DNA of 39,553 nucleotides from the NCBI GenBank assembly GCA_017407705.1, contig JAFQWA010000009.1, positions 1 through 39,553 of the forward strand. Reading direction: 5' to 3'. Source of the DNA: Clostridia bacterium (lineage in GTDB: Bacteria > Bacillota > Clostridia > Oscillospirales > Acutalibacteraceae). Position numbers and translations under genes: made by a program. Within the stretch, counting starts at the first letter, position 1. Each line of letters opens with the position of its first letter. The notes beneath the pieces are model-generated. The model was given only the letters and a program-made list of their open reading frames with translations, had not been told where the DNA came from and ran no database searches. This document shows positions 1-6,860 of the stretch, piece by piece.

Positions 1-130
1 CAGCTGTAACTAAAATACTTACCGGTTGTGCTTTTCATCAGTTTCCTGATGAAAACCCCAAATTTTCATTTTCGGGTCCCTATACGTTGTTTAATTTTCA
101 AGGTGCTCTCACACCCCGCTTTCGCAAGGC
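1..130 (-). other. Leader of a probable rRNA operon (gene itself outside the window)
   Basis: Read on the minus strand, the transcript from the promoter at 136-167 passes a GC-rich hairpin-like segment and then, at 109 to 81, a stretch reading GCACCTTGAAAATTAAAC. This resembles the boxA-like antitermination and processing sequence upstream of 16S and 23S rRNA genes in Firmicutes. Further down is a perfect 10-bp hairpin (32-41 with 46-55, loop TTTC) with no T-run, so it is not an obvious terminator. No coding sequence is visible. That the downstream gene is 16S rRNA is inference; a tRNA or other stable RNA operon is possible. Confidence 0.45.
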
Positions 131-135
131 GCCTG

Positions 136-167
136 ATTATAATATCAAATTTAGAGCTCTTTGTCAA
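136..167 (-). promoter_or_regulatory. Strong sigma-A promoter firing out of the left edge
   Basis: The -35 box TTGACA (plus coordinates 162-167) is separated by 17 bp from TATTAT (139-144). A perfect TATAAT lies 3 bp further on (136-141). The near-consensus boxes and the boxA-like leader fit an rRNA promoter. It is divergent from the metA promoter. Confidence 0.65.
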
Positions 168-214
168 GTATAAATTTCAATTTTTTTAAAAAATTTTTAA
201 GGTTTTTTATATCG

Positions 215-243
215 TTGCAAAAGTTGATTTTATTTGTTATAAT
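215..243 (+). promoter_or_regulatory. metA promoter
   Basis: TTGCAA (215-220), a 17-bp spacer and TATAAT (238-243). The 5' UTR is only about 35 nt and carries the Shine-Dalgarno AAAGGAAA (269-276), which leaves no room for a SAM riboswitch or T-box. Control of metA, if any, must act elsewhere. Confidence 0.75.
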
Positions 244-285
244 AACAACATATTATATATGTATCCCGAAAGGAAAACTTGATTT

Positions 286-1206
286 ATGCCTATTAAAATA
301 CCTAACGCATTACCTGCGGCTAAGATCTTAGAAACCGAGAACATATTTGTTATGACCGAGAACAGAGCTTTGCATCAGGATATCCGTCCTTTGCAGATAC
401 TCATTCTTAATCTTATGCCCACAAAAATAGAAACTGAAACTCAGCTTCTGCGTTTGCTGGGTAATACTCCCCTGCAGATAGAGATAGATCTTTTGCAGAC
501 TGCAACTCACAAAGCTAAGAACGTTTCTCAGGAGCACTTACTTGCGTTTTACAAGACATTAGATCAGATAAAGGATCAGCGTTATGACGGTTTGATCGTC
601 ACCGGTGCTCCCGTTGAACTGATGGAGTTTGAGCAGGTGGACTACTGGGATGAGCTTTGCGATATTTTAAAATGGGCAGAGCATCACGTTTACTCTACAT
701 TATATATATGCTGGGGTGCTCAGGCAGGTCTTTACTATCACTACGGCATTCAGAAGCATCCTATCGGTCAGAAGCTTTCAGGTATATTCAAGCACCACCC
801 CCTTATCCCCACTCATCCTTTGCTTCGTGGATTTGACGATAAGTTTTACGTGCCTCATTCAAGATACACCACTGTGGATAAAGAGGATATTGAAAAGGTT
901 GAGGAATTGGATATTCTCACTTACTCCGAAGAAGCAGGTGTGCACATTGTGGCTGACAGACAGTGCAGAAAGTTTTTCGTTACAGGTCATTCAGAGTATG
1001 ACCGTTGCACTCTTGCCGGTGAATATACAAGGGATCTTAACAAAGGCATTGAGCCTCAGATTCCCAAGCACTATTTCCCCAACGACGACGTTACCGCCGC
1101 TCCCGATATGAACTGGCGGTCCCACGCAAGCTTGCTGTTCTCCAACTGGATCAACTACATCGTTTACCAGCACACACCCTACGACTTATCAGAACTTGAT
1201 GCATAA
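286..1206 (+). CDS. metA: Homoserine O-acetyltransferase (MetA family)
   Basis: Cytoplasmic enzyme that acylates L-homoserine in the first committed step of methionine synthesis. At 306 residues it has the usual MetA length. The catalytic triad is visible: Cys142 in ICWGAQAG, and His235 and Glu237 in TGHSEYD. Position 111 is Glu (TGAPVE); in MetA proteins Glu111 favours acetyl-CoA and Gly111 succinyl-CoA, so the acetyl donor is predicted despite the traditional 'succinyltransferase' label. The ATG at 286 follows an AAAGGAAA Shine-Dalgarno. The gene is monocistronic, between its own promoter and the terminator at 1214-1241. Identity is secure; donor choice is inferred from one residue. Confidence 0.95.
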   Translation: MPIKIPNALPAAKILETENIFVMTENRALHQDIRPLQILILNLMPTKIETETQLLRLLGNTPLQIEIDLLQTATHKAKNVSQEHLLAFYKTLDQIKDQRYDGLIVTGAPVELMEFEQVDYWDELCDILKWAEHHVYSTLYICWGAQAGLYYHYGIQKHPIGQKLSGIFKHHPLIPTHPLLRGFDDKFYVPHSRYTTVDKEDIEKVEELDILTYSEEAGVHIVADRQCRKFFVTGHSEYDRCTLAGEYTRDLNKGIEPQIPKHYFPNDDVTAAPDMNWRSHASLLFSNWINYIVYQHTPYDLSELDA

Positions 1207-1213
1207 AATAAAT

Positions 1214-1241
1214 AAAACCGGATGGAACCCCATCCGGTTTT
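1214..1241. terminator. Bidirectional terminator between metA and the RHH gene
   Basis: Perfect 12-bp stem (1214-1225 with 1230-1241), loop AACC, with A-tract on one side and T-tract on the other, so it can work for both convergent genes. It overlaps the stop codon of the minus-strand gene. Confidence 0.85.
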
Positions 1242-1416
1242 ATTTATTATTGATATCAGGCATATTTTCAATAGCGTAATCAATACATCTATTGATAAAT
1301 TCACTTCTGTTCATATTATACTGTGCGGAAAGCTTTTCAATCTTTTCCAGCTTCTCAACATCTATCCTGATTGCAATCGGTTCCTTTTTATATGGTTTCG
1401 GAATAAAATTTTTCAT
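1240..1416 (-). CDS. Small ribbon-helix-helix (Arc/CopG-like) DNA-binding protein
   Basis: A 58-residue protein with ribbon-helix-helix architecture: a basic N-terminal arm, a short strand with alternating residues (EPIAIRID, residues 12-19), helix A (residues 20-33), a turn (NMN) and helix B beginning RSEF (residues 37-50). Such proteins bind DNA as dimers and often repress their own promoter. The ATG at 1416 has a strong GAGGGAGG Shine-Dalgarno. It is divergent from the small gene at 1517, and the perfect dyad 1451-1492 between them is the natural operator candidate. Target genes are unknown. An antitoxin role is possible, but no toxin family is recognisable next to it. Confidence 0.8.
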   Translation of the reverse strand: MKNFIPKPYKKEPIAIRIDVEKLEKIEKLSAQYNMNRSEFINRCIDYAIENMPDINNK

Positions 1417-1450
1417 AAAAGCTTCCCTCCCTCTTGAAAAATGATAATAT

Positions 1451-1492
1451 ATATTGTATTATATGTATAGTGTACAATTTGTAATACAATAT
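1451..1492. promoter_or_regulatory. Perfect 11-bp inverted repeat, candidate RHH operator
   Basis: ATATTGTATTA (1451-1461) is repeated in exact inverse as TAATACAATAT (1482-1492), 20 bp apart, in the 100-bp gap between the divergent RHH gene and the small gene at 1517. Position and symmetry suit a dimeric repressor acting on both promoters. The assignment to the RHH protein is inference. Confidence 0.6.
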
Positions 1493-1516
1493 GCGATACT
1501 TAAGAGGGGCGAGAAA

Positions 1517-1684
1517 TTGAAAAGCAGTATTTATAAAATATATCGAGCTACCGCAAAGCTAAATTTATATGTTTCGAGATGTGAAATTGATAAGAAGCGT
1601 GTGTTATACGAATTAAATGATATAAAATCAAAAATAGAAACAACAATTAAAATTATTGAAGATGAAAAACAAGCGAGAGTTTAA
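1517..1684 (+). CDS. Small charged protein of unknown function (55 aa, TTG start)
   Basis: I do not recognise this protein. The frame is open from 1454, but the only well-placed Shine-Dalgarno (GAGGGGCGA, 1504-1512) serves the TTG at 1517; an upstream start would put the coding region inside the dyad. The product is 55 residues, lysine/glutamate rich, with heptad-like hydrophobic spacing over residues 28-50 that suggests a short coiled coil. There is no signal peptide or membrane segment. The stop codon lies inside the terminator hairpin. Being divergent from an RHH regulator across a shared dyad, it is a likely regulatory target or partner of that protein. Confidence 0.5.
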   Translation: MKSSIYKIYRATAKLNLYVSRCEIDKKRVLYELNDIKSKIETTIKIIEDEKQARV

Positions 1685-1698
1685 CTCTCGCTTGTTTT
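1666..1698. terminator. Bidirectional terminator
   Basis: Self-complementary hairpin, AACAAGCGAGAGTT (1668-1681) with its inverse at 1683-1696, flanked by A- and T-tracts. It can end the small plus-strand gene and mnmA transcription from the other side. Confidence 0.75.
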
Positions 1699-1791
1699 AT
1701 TTATGCACACCAATGGAGTTGCTCCTAAATGATGCCAACATAGAATGCTATTTCACAAATAATGGTCACTGCGGTCAGATTATCCCCTCGC

Positions 1792-2865
1792 TTACTGTAT
1801 TATACCGCCGCCGATAACGGTGTTCTCGTCATAGAAAACCACCGACTGCCCCGGTGTGACTGCACGAACAGGATTTTCAAACACCACTTTAACCCCGTTA
1901 TCACAAGGCAAAACAGTGGCATCAGCAGCAGGTCCGTTGTATCTAATCTTAGCCTTACACTTAACACCCTTAAGGGGCAGACTTTCAAAAGTAATCCAGT
2001 TGATATCGGTGGCAAAAAGTTCATTTGCAAAGGTATCGGTATTGTCGCCAAGCACAACCTCGTTGGTTTCCGGTTTGATTTTCACCACAAACATGGGTTT
2101 GCCAAAGGTCATACCAAGTCCCTTTCGCTGACCGATAGTGTAGTGGGTAATGCCCTTATGCTTGCCTATTACATTACCGCTTGTATCCACAAAAATTCCT
2201 TGCACCGACTCATATCCTGCTTTTTCAATAAACCCTGCATAGTCATTGTCTTTTACAAAACAGATCTCCTGACTGTCGGGCTTGTTGAAAACGGGAATAT
2301 TCATTTTTTTAGCATACTCTCTGACCTGAGGCTTGTACATATTTCCAAGGGGCAGCAAAATACGTTTTAACTGATCTTGTTTTAGATTGTAAAGGACATA
2401 GGTTTGATCTTTCTCGGCAGTTGTTGCCAACGAAAGTGCGCGTCTGCCGTTTTCAAGCTTATCTATTGTGGCATAATGTCCGGTGGCAATATAATCGAAG
2501 CCCATTTCCATAGCTTTGTCAAGCAGTGCGCCGAACTTTATCGCTTTGTTACACATAATACAAGGATTTGGCGTTCTGCCCTTTAAATATTCATCCACAA
2601 AAGGATTGATTACTTTATGGCAAAACAACTCTTGAAAGTCCCAAACGTGAAACGGAATACCCAGATGCTCTGCAACCGCTTTGGCATCATTGACAGCAGA
2701 AAACAAGCTGCAGTTTTTATCAGTTGCTTCTGCAACGTCGATATCGGGCCATATCTGCAAAGTGACTCCCTCTACCTCATATCCTTGCTCCAACAGTATT
2801 GCAGCGGCAACGGAAGAGTCCACACCTCCGCTCATTGCTACTAAAACTTTCTTTTTAGCCGACAT
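1792..2865 (-). CDS. mnmA: tRNA-specific 2-thiouridylase MnmA
   Basis: Makes s2U34 in tRNA-Lys, -Glu and -Gln by adenylating U34 and transferring sulfur from a persulfide. At 357 residues the length is normal. An N-terminal PP-loop reads SGGVDSS (12-18). The catalytic cysteine is Cys105 (IMCNKAIKFG) and the persulfide cysteine Cys202 (SQEICF). The central and C-terminal barrel regions are present, ending with the usual glycine-rich GGGII tail. The ATG at 2865 is kept by alignment with the family start. The gene is divergent from the pseudouridine synthase at 2969, so two RNA-modification genes share an intergenic region. Confidence 0.95.
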   Translation of the reverse strand: MSAKKKVLVAMSGGVDSSVAAAILLEQGYEVEGVTLQIWPDIDVAEATDKNCSLFSAVNDAKAVAEHLGIPFHVWDFQELFCHKVINPFVDEYLKGRTPNPCIMCNKAIKFGALLDKAMEMGFDYIATGHYATIDKLENGRRALSLATTAEKDQTYVLYNLKQDQLKRILLPLGNMYKPQVREYAKKMNIPVFNKPDSQEICFVKDNDYAGFIEKAGYESVQGIFVDTSGNVIGKHKGITHYTIGQRKGLGMTFGKPMFVVKIKPETNEVVLGDNTDTFANELFATDINWITFESLPLKGVKCKAKIRYNGPAADATVLPCDNGVKVVFENPVRAVTPGQSVVFYDENTVIGGGIIQ

Positions 2866-2968
2866 AATCCATCTCCAAAATCAATTTATTTCATTGTAAC
2901 ATAAAACAATGCTTTTTAAAACAACAAATTTATGTTATAATGATGTTAATAATTTCTCGAGGTGGAAA

Positions 2969-3910
2969 ATGAAGTCATTTACCATAAATAAAAACGACAG
3001 TGGACAGCGTTTGGACAAGTTCATAACCAAAGCCGCTCCATTACTGCCACAGTCACTGTTGTATAAGTACATTCGTTTAAAAAGAATAAAGGTAAATAAT
3101 AAACGTGCTGAAATATCTACCCGTCTTAACGTGGGTGACGTGGTGGATATGTATATTAACGATGAGTTTTTTGAGCCGAAAGAGAAGACTTATGAGTTTA
3201 CCTTTGCTTCAAAAAAACTGAATATTGTTTATGAAGACGAGAACATTCTGCTTATCGATAAGCCTGAAGGACTTATCGTCCACCCTGATAACAACGAGTT
3301 TCGTGATACACTTATCGGCAGAATACAGCGATATTTGTTTGAAAAGGGTGAGTATAATCCCGAGGATGAAGCCTCCTTTGCACCTGCCCTTGCCAACCGA
3401 ATTGACCGTAATACCGGCGGCATAGTTATTGCCGCTAAAAACGCTCAGACTCTGCGTGTGCTTAACGATAAAATAAAGTTTCGTGAGCTTGATAAGTTTT
3501 ATCTTTGCCTTATTCACGGCACACTCAAAACAAAGCAAGACACCCTTACCGCTTATTTATCCAAAAACGAGGATAAAAACATAGTAAAGGTGTCGGATAC
3601 GCCCTTTGAAAATTCCAAGGAAATTCGCACGAAGTACCGTGTTTTAAAAGAGTTTGATAACAAATCCCTGTTGGAAATTGAGCTGCTTACAGGCAGAACT
3701 CATCAGATAAGAGCTCACTTTGCCCATATCGGTCATCCCTTGGTGGGTGACGGTAAATACGGTCAGAACAAGCTGGATAAAAAGCAAGGGTTTGTTCATC
3801 AGGCGCTGTATTCCTACAAGCTGGTTTTTAATTTTAAAACCGATGCGGAAAATCTTAACTACTTAAACGGCAAAGAGTTTAAGGTGGATAAAGTGTGGTT
3901 CGCTGATTAA
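2969..3910 (+). CDS. RluA-family pseudouridine synthase (RluC/RluD-like)
   Basis: Isomerises uridines in RNA, probably 23S rRNA. The frame is open from 2909, but ATG 2969 follows GAGGTGG at the right distance, giving 313 residues. Residues 1-60 form an S4 RNA-binding domain (RLDKFITKAAP, YIRLKRIKVNNKRA). The catalytic domain follows, with NRIDRNTGG in place of the common HRLDRxTSG; the Asp is the catalytic residue. The RTHQIRAHFAHIGHPLVGD block, typical of the family, is intact. The target uridine cannot be read from sequence. Its last 4 bases overlap the end of the convergent ylmC gene, and no terminator is seen before 4241, so the transcript should run antisense through ylmC. Confidence 0.88.
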   Translation: MKSFTINKNDSGQRLDKFITKAAPLLPQSLLYKYIRLKRIKVNNKRAEISTRLNVGDVVDMYINDEFFEPKEKTYEFTFASKKLNIVYEDENILLIDKPEGLIVHPDNNEFRDTLIGRIQRYLFEKGEYNPEDEASFAPALANRIDRNTGGIVIAAKNAQTLRVLNDKIKFRELDKFYLCLIHGTLKTKQDTLTAYLSKNEDKNIVKVSDTPFENSKEIRTKYRVLKEFDNKSLLEIELLTGRTHQIRAHFAHIGHPLVGDGKYGQNKLDKKQGFVHQALYSYKLVFNFKTDAENLNYLNGKEFKVDKVWFAD

Positions 3911-4200
3911 AAATCGGTGAATTTACTTAAAAAATTTCGGTTTCTGTGGGATTTGTGCCTAGGTGGAGAGCAGTTGACTAAGATTATGTCATCGCCCATA
4001 ACCTCAATGCAAGACCAAGGTATAACTATATCCTCTTCTCTGCCAAGCAACCCAAACAGCTTGGCTCTGCCGTAAATTATTATGGTTTCAACATATCCCG
4101 TGCTGCAGTTTATATCGAAGTCACTCATTATACCAAGGCGTGTTCCGTCACTGGAACAGATAATCTCTTTATCATAAAGTTCGGATGCTTTAAATATCAT
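3907..4200 (-). CDS. YlmC/YmxH-family PRC-barrel protein
   Basis: A 97-residue protein with a PRC-barrel-like domain: an N-terminal MIFKASELYDKEIICSSDG segment, then a GRAKLFGLLGREEDIVIPW block and a closing IGDDIILV-type strand (here MGDDIILVN). This is the pattern of the YlmC/YmxH family of spore-formers, usually annotated as sporulation-related, with no defined biochemical role. The C-terminal 20 residues are basic and variable. A GGGGGAG Shine-Dalgarno precedes the ATG at 4200. It is convergent with the pseudouridine synthase, overlapping it by 4 bases. Confidence 0.8.
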   Translation of the reverse strand: MIFKASELYDKEIICSSDGTRLGIMSDFDINCSTGYVETIIIYGRAKLFGLLGREEDIVIPWSCIEVMGDDIILVNCSPPRHKSHRNRNFLSKFTDF

Positions 4201-4240
4201 AGCAACTCCCCCTTAATATAATGTATATGATTGTATTGCA

Positions 4241-4279
4241 AAAATAATAACCGACTGTTTTGCAGTCGGTTATTATTTT
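4241..4279. terminator. Terminator at the end of the acyl-CoA synthetase operon
   Basis: Perfect 16-bp stem (4241-4256 with 4264-4279), A-rich at its base on both sides, directly after the stop codon of the synthetase. It probably also stops plus-strand transcription coming from the pseudouridine synthase gene. Confidence 0.85.
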
Positions 4280-5924
4280 ATTTATTATCGTTGTTTCTGA
4301 TCTCAACTCTGCGGATCTTACCTGAAATGGTTTTGGGAAGCTCGTCAACAAACTCCACCAAACGGGGATATTTGTAAGGTGCTGTCAAGGTCTTTACGTG
4401 GTTTTGCAGTTCCTTTTTCAGCTCGTCGGAAGGCTCATAGCCCTTTGCCAAAACGATTGTTGCTTTAACGATCTGACCTCTGATAGGATCAGGTGCACCG
4501 GTAACGGCACATTCCACAACACTGGGATGCTCCATAAGTACACTCTCGATCTCGAAGGGTCCGATACGGTAGCCTGATGACTTGATAACGTCATCAGTTC
4601 TGCCCACATACCAGAAATAGCCTTTTTCATCCTTCCAAGCGGTGTCGCCGGTGTGATACAGACCGTCGTGTAAAACAGAAGCGGTCAGCTCATCATTTTT
4701 ATAGTAGCCCATAAACAGACCTGCAGGTTTTTTCTCGCCAACTCTTATGCAGATCTCACCTGTAACACCGGGTGCTACCTCATTGCCCTCATCATCAGCG
4801 ATGATAACGTCATACTGAGGAGTGGGTTTGCCCATTGAACCGGGGTTGGGAGTCATACCGCGAAGATTTGCAATAGCGCAGGTGGTTTCGGTCTGACCGA
4901 AGCCCTCCATAAGCTTAAGTCCTGTGTGCTGATAGAACTTGTTGAATATTTCAGGATTAAGTGCCTCACCTGCGATACAAGCGTACTGCAAGGAAGAAAG
5001 GTCGTATTTTGACAGATCCTCCTGAATGAAGAAACGGTACATAGTAGGCGGTGCACAGAAGGTTGTGATCTTGTATTTTGCAAACAAGGACAGCATTGTA
5101 CCCGCGTTAAAACGGTCGTGGTCGTAAACGAAGATGGGTGCTTCCATCAGCATCTGACCGTAAAGCTTACCCCAAACTGCCTTACCCCAACCGGTGTCGG
5201 AGATGGTAAGGTGCAAGCCGTTGGGATTAACGTTAAGCCAGTGCTTTGCAGTCATAATATGTGCTAAAGAATAGGTTGCATCGTGACGCACCATTTTGGG
5301 ATAACCGGTGGTGCCTGAGGTGAAGTACATGATCATAGGATCACTTGCCAACACGTTTTCCTTCTCGAAAACCTCACTGGCTGCTTCCATTTCCTCAGTA
5401 AAGCTTCTCCAACCCTCACGGCTGCCCTTAGCTACAAATCGTACCTTAACGGTATCAGTCTCAGCCATAGCCTGCTCCACGTGTTCGGTTGTATCGCCGT
5501 CAGCGGTGCAGATGATAGCCTTAACGTTAGCAGCTTCAAAGCGGTAAATATAATCCTTTTTCATAAGCTGGTTGGTGGCAGGAACTACTACTGCACCAAG
5601 CTTATGACAAGCAATGATAGAAAACCAGAACTCATAATGACGTTTTAACACCAGCATAACCACGTCACCTTTTTTAATGCCGGCATTTCTTAACATATTA
5701 GCAGTTTTATCGGTGTATTTTTTCAGATCACCGTAAGTAAATCTGCGTTCCTCACCCTGCTCGTTGGTCCACAGCACAGCTAACTTTTCAGGCTCTTTTG
5801 CGGCGATCTCGTCAACTACGTCATAACCAAAGTTATAATCATCAGGGTATTTTACTTTATATTCGCAGAGAAGTCCGTTTTCATCATACTTCTCCTCCAC
5901 GTATTTCAAATGTAAGTTTAACAT
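4278..5924 (-). CDS. AMP-forming acyl-CoA synthetase, medium/branched-chain type
   Basis: ANL-superfamily enzyme that adenylates a carboxylic acid and transfers it to CoA. It has 548 residues, complete. Core motifs in order: YFTSGTTGYPKMV (200-212), GEALNPE (319-325), EGFGQTETT (340-348), YHTGD (423-427), GRTDDVIKSSGYRIG (441-455) and SGK with catalytic Lys536. The GTTGYPKMVRHD form and the overall length resemble the medium-chain acyl-CoA synthetases (archaeal MACS and mammalian ACSM) more than true acetyl-CoA synthetase. A characterised Methanosarcina member of that group favours 2-methylbutyrate, as I recall. AAGGAGAC precedes ATG 5924, 17 nt after the XRE-cupin gene, in one T-box-controlled operon. 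The branched-chain substrate is inferred from that control, not from active-site residues. Confidence 0.9.
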   Translation of the reverse strand: MLNLHLKYVEEKYDENGLLCEYKVKYPDDYNFGYDVVDEIAAKEPEKLAVLWTNEQGEERRFTYGDLKKYTDKTANMLRNAGIKKGDVVMLVLKRHYEFWFSIIACHKLGAVVVPATNQLMKKDYIYRFEAANVKAIICTADGDTTEHVEQAMAETDTVKVRFVAKGSREGWRSFTEEMEAASEVFEKENVLASDPMIMYFTSGTTGYPKMVRHDATYSLAHIMTAKHWLNVNPNGLHLTISDTGWGKAVWGKLYGQMLMEAPIFVYDHDRFNAGTMLSLFAKYKITTFCAPPTMYRFFIQEDLSKYDLSSLQYACIAGEALNPEIFNKFYQHTGLKLMEGFGQTETTCAIANLRGMTPNPGSMGKPTPQYDVIIADDEGNEVAPGVTGEICIRVGEKKPAGLFMGYYKNDELTASVLHDGLYHTGDTAWKDEKGYFWYVGRTDDVIKSSGYRIGPFEIESVLMEHPSVVECAVTGAPDPIRGQIVKATIVLAKGYEPSDELKKELQNHVKTLTAPYKYPRLVEFVDELPKTISGKIRRVEIRNNDNK

Positions 5925-5941
5925 TGTAAAGTCTCCTTAGA

Positions 5942-6508
5942 TTAGTCTTTTAAGATGATAGCCAAAAATCTACACTCTTCACCGTCGGTTGCGATCATAC
6001 CGTGGGGCTGTGAAGAATCATACATAACCGAATCACCGGGATTTAAAATCTCAATGTTATCGCCGATCTGAACTTTCAGCTTTCCGCTTAAAATATAGTT
6101 GAACTCCTGACCGTCGTGCTGGGATAAATGTATCGACTGTGTCTGCTGCTCCTCAAGATAAGGTGCACATACCAAAAACGGCTCACACAGTTTATCCTTA
6201 AGTGCTTCAGCAAGGTGATAGTAAGCAAAGCCCTGACGTCTTTTAATAGGCAGACCTTTGCCGTTTCTTGTAATGGTGTAGCTTTTAAGACGGGGATTTT
6301 CACCGGTAAGCAGTTCAATCATATCCACGCCAAAACGCTCAGCACATTTGTAAAGGAATGTGAATGAAAAATCAGTTTTGCCCTTTTCCAGCTCCACATA
6401 CTCCTCAACGGTGGTGTCAGTTGCCTGTGCCATTTCCTCAACGGAGAGCTCCATAATCTCTCTAAGGTCAATAATTCGCTGTGCAACTTCTGCAAACTTA
6501 GGTTCCAT
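5942..6508 (-). CDS. XRE-family regulator with C-terminal cupin domain
   Basis: 188 residues from ATG 6508, chosen because GAAAGGATGA lies just upstream; the frame is open back to 6535, but that start would place the Shine-Dalgarno inside the gene. An N-terminal helix-turn-helix (about residues 5-65) is followed by a linker and a cupin sensor domain (about 115-185: SQHDGQEFNYILSGKLKVQIG, then LNPGDSVMYDSSQPHGM). XRE-cupin proteins commonly bind a small metabolite in the cupin and control the neighbouring metabolic gene, here the acyl-CoA synthetase 17 nt downstream. It is the first gene after the T-box terminator. Ligand unknown; an acyl-CoA, acid or keto acid is plausible. Confidence 0.88.
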   Translation of the reverse strand: MEPKFAEVAQRIIDLREIMELSVEEMAQATDTTVEEYVELEKGKTDFSFTFLYKCAERFGVDMIELLTGENPRLKSYTITRNGKGLPIKRRQGFAYYHLAEALKDKLCEPFLVCAPYLEEQQTQSIHLSQHDGQEFNYILSGKLKVQIGDNIEILNPGDSVMYDSSQPHGMIATDGEECRFLAIILKD

Positions 6509-6540
6509 AAAAATCATCCTTTCAAATATCACCATATAAA

Positions 6541-6581
6541 AAACAAAAACCGTCCCAAAGAGAATAATCTCTCTGGGACGG
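6541..6581 (-). terminator. Regulated terminator of the T-box
   Basis: Near-perfect 14-bp stem (6550-6563 with 6568-6581, one mismatch) followed on the minus strand by TTTTTGTTTTTT. The 5' arm CCGTCCCA is shared with the antiterminator, which explains the switch. Confidence 0.93.
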
Positions 6582-6812
6582 ATAATTCCGCGGGACCACC
6601 CATTTTGATGCGATTATTTCGCACCCACTCATAAGCTCCAACAAGCTCTTTGCCTTAACGCGGCTACACGCAGACGCCTACTGTTATTTCGGGCCTGTGC
6701 TCAAAAGTGATAAGTATCTGCCATTCCCACTGCCTTGCACCACCCGACAGCTCTCTGAAAGGAATTTACGGCATAACCGTCTTTCTCATAGCATTTTATA
6801 TGGTTGTTACTA
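6541..6812 (-). promoter_or_regulatory. T-box riboswitch, specifier read as ATC (Ile)
   Basis: Minus-strand leader with the full T-box layout. The stem I base pairs GCT..GAAAG with CTTTT..AGC around a kink-turn-like ATGA/GA. The distal stem I carries the AGAGAGC and GGTGCAA motifs (6756 down to 6734). The T-box sequence TGGGTGGTCCCGCGG runs from 6602 to 6588. The antiterminator pairs TGGG..GCGG with CCGTCCCA around the 7-nt bulge, mutually exclusive with the terminator at 6550-6581. The codon one base 5' of the lower stem is ATC (6711-6709), giving Ile. The bulge base U (TGGT) needs discriminator A73, which tRNA-Ile has. An upstream CTT (Leu) is the main alternative reading. The riboswitch call is firm; the specifier is about 65% sure. 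Confidence 0.95.
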
Positions 6813-6815
6813 CAT

Positions 6816-6843
6816 ATTATACTCTTGACTTTTGATTTGTCAA
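6816..6843 (-). promoter_or_regulatory. Promoter of the T-box operon
   Basis: Exact consensus boxes: TTGACA (6838-6843) and TATAAT (6816-6821) with a 16-bp spacer. The -35 box begins 17 bp after the stop codon of the upstream phosphatase gene. A promoter this strong suits control by attenuation rather than initiation. Confidence 0.88.
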
Positions 6844-6860
6844 GTAAAAATTTAAAATTT

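Noticed and set aside
716-1111. 131-codon frame inside metA
   Set aside because: Out-of-frame overlap with an intact metA, no Shine-Dalgarno, no family features.
286-1206. SAM riboswitch or T-box in front of metA
   Set aside because: The 5' UTR is about 35 nt and shows no such motifs.
1762-2370. Long open frame on the plus strand opposite mnmA (202 codons)
   Set aside because: It lies wholly antisense to a well-conserved mnmA, has no Shine-Dalgarno and no recognisable protein features.
4278-5924. Annotation as acetyl-CoA synthetase (acs)
   Set aside because: It is about 100 residues shorter than typical Acs and its core motifs look like the medium-chain group; the regulatory context also points away from plain acetate use.
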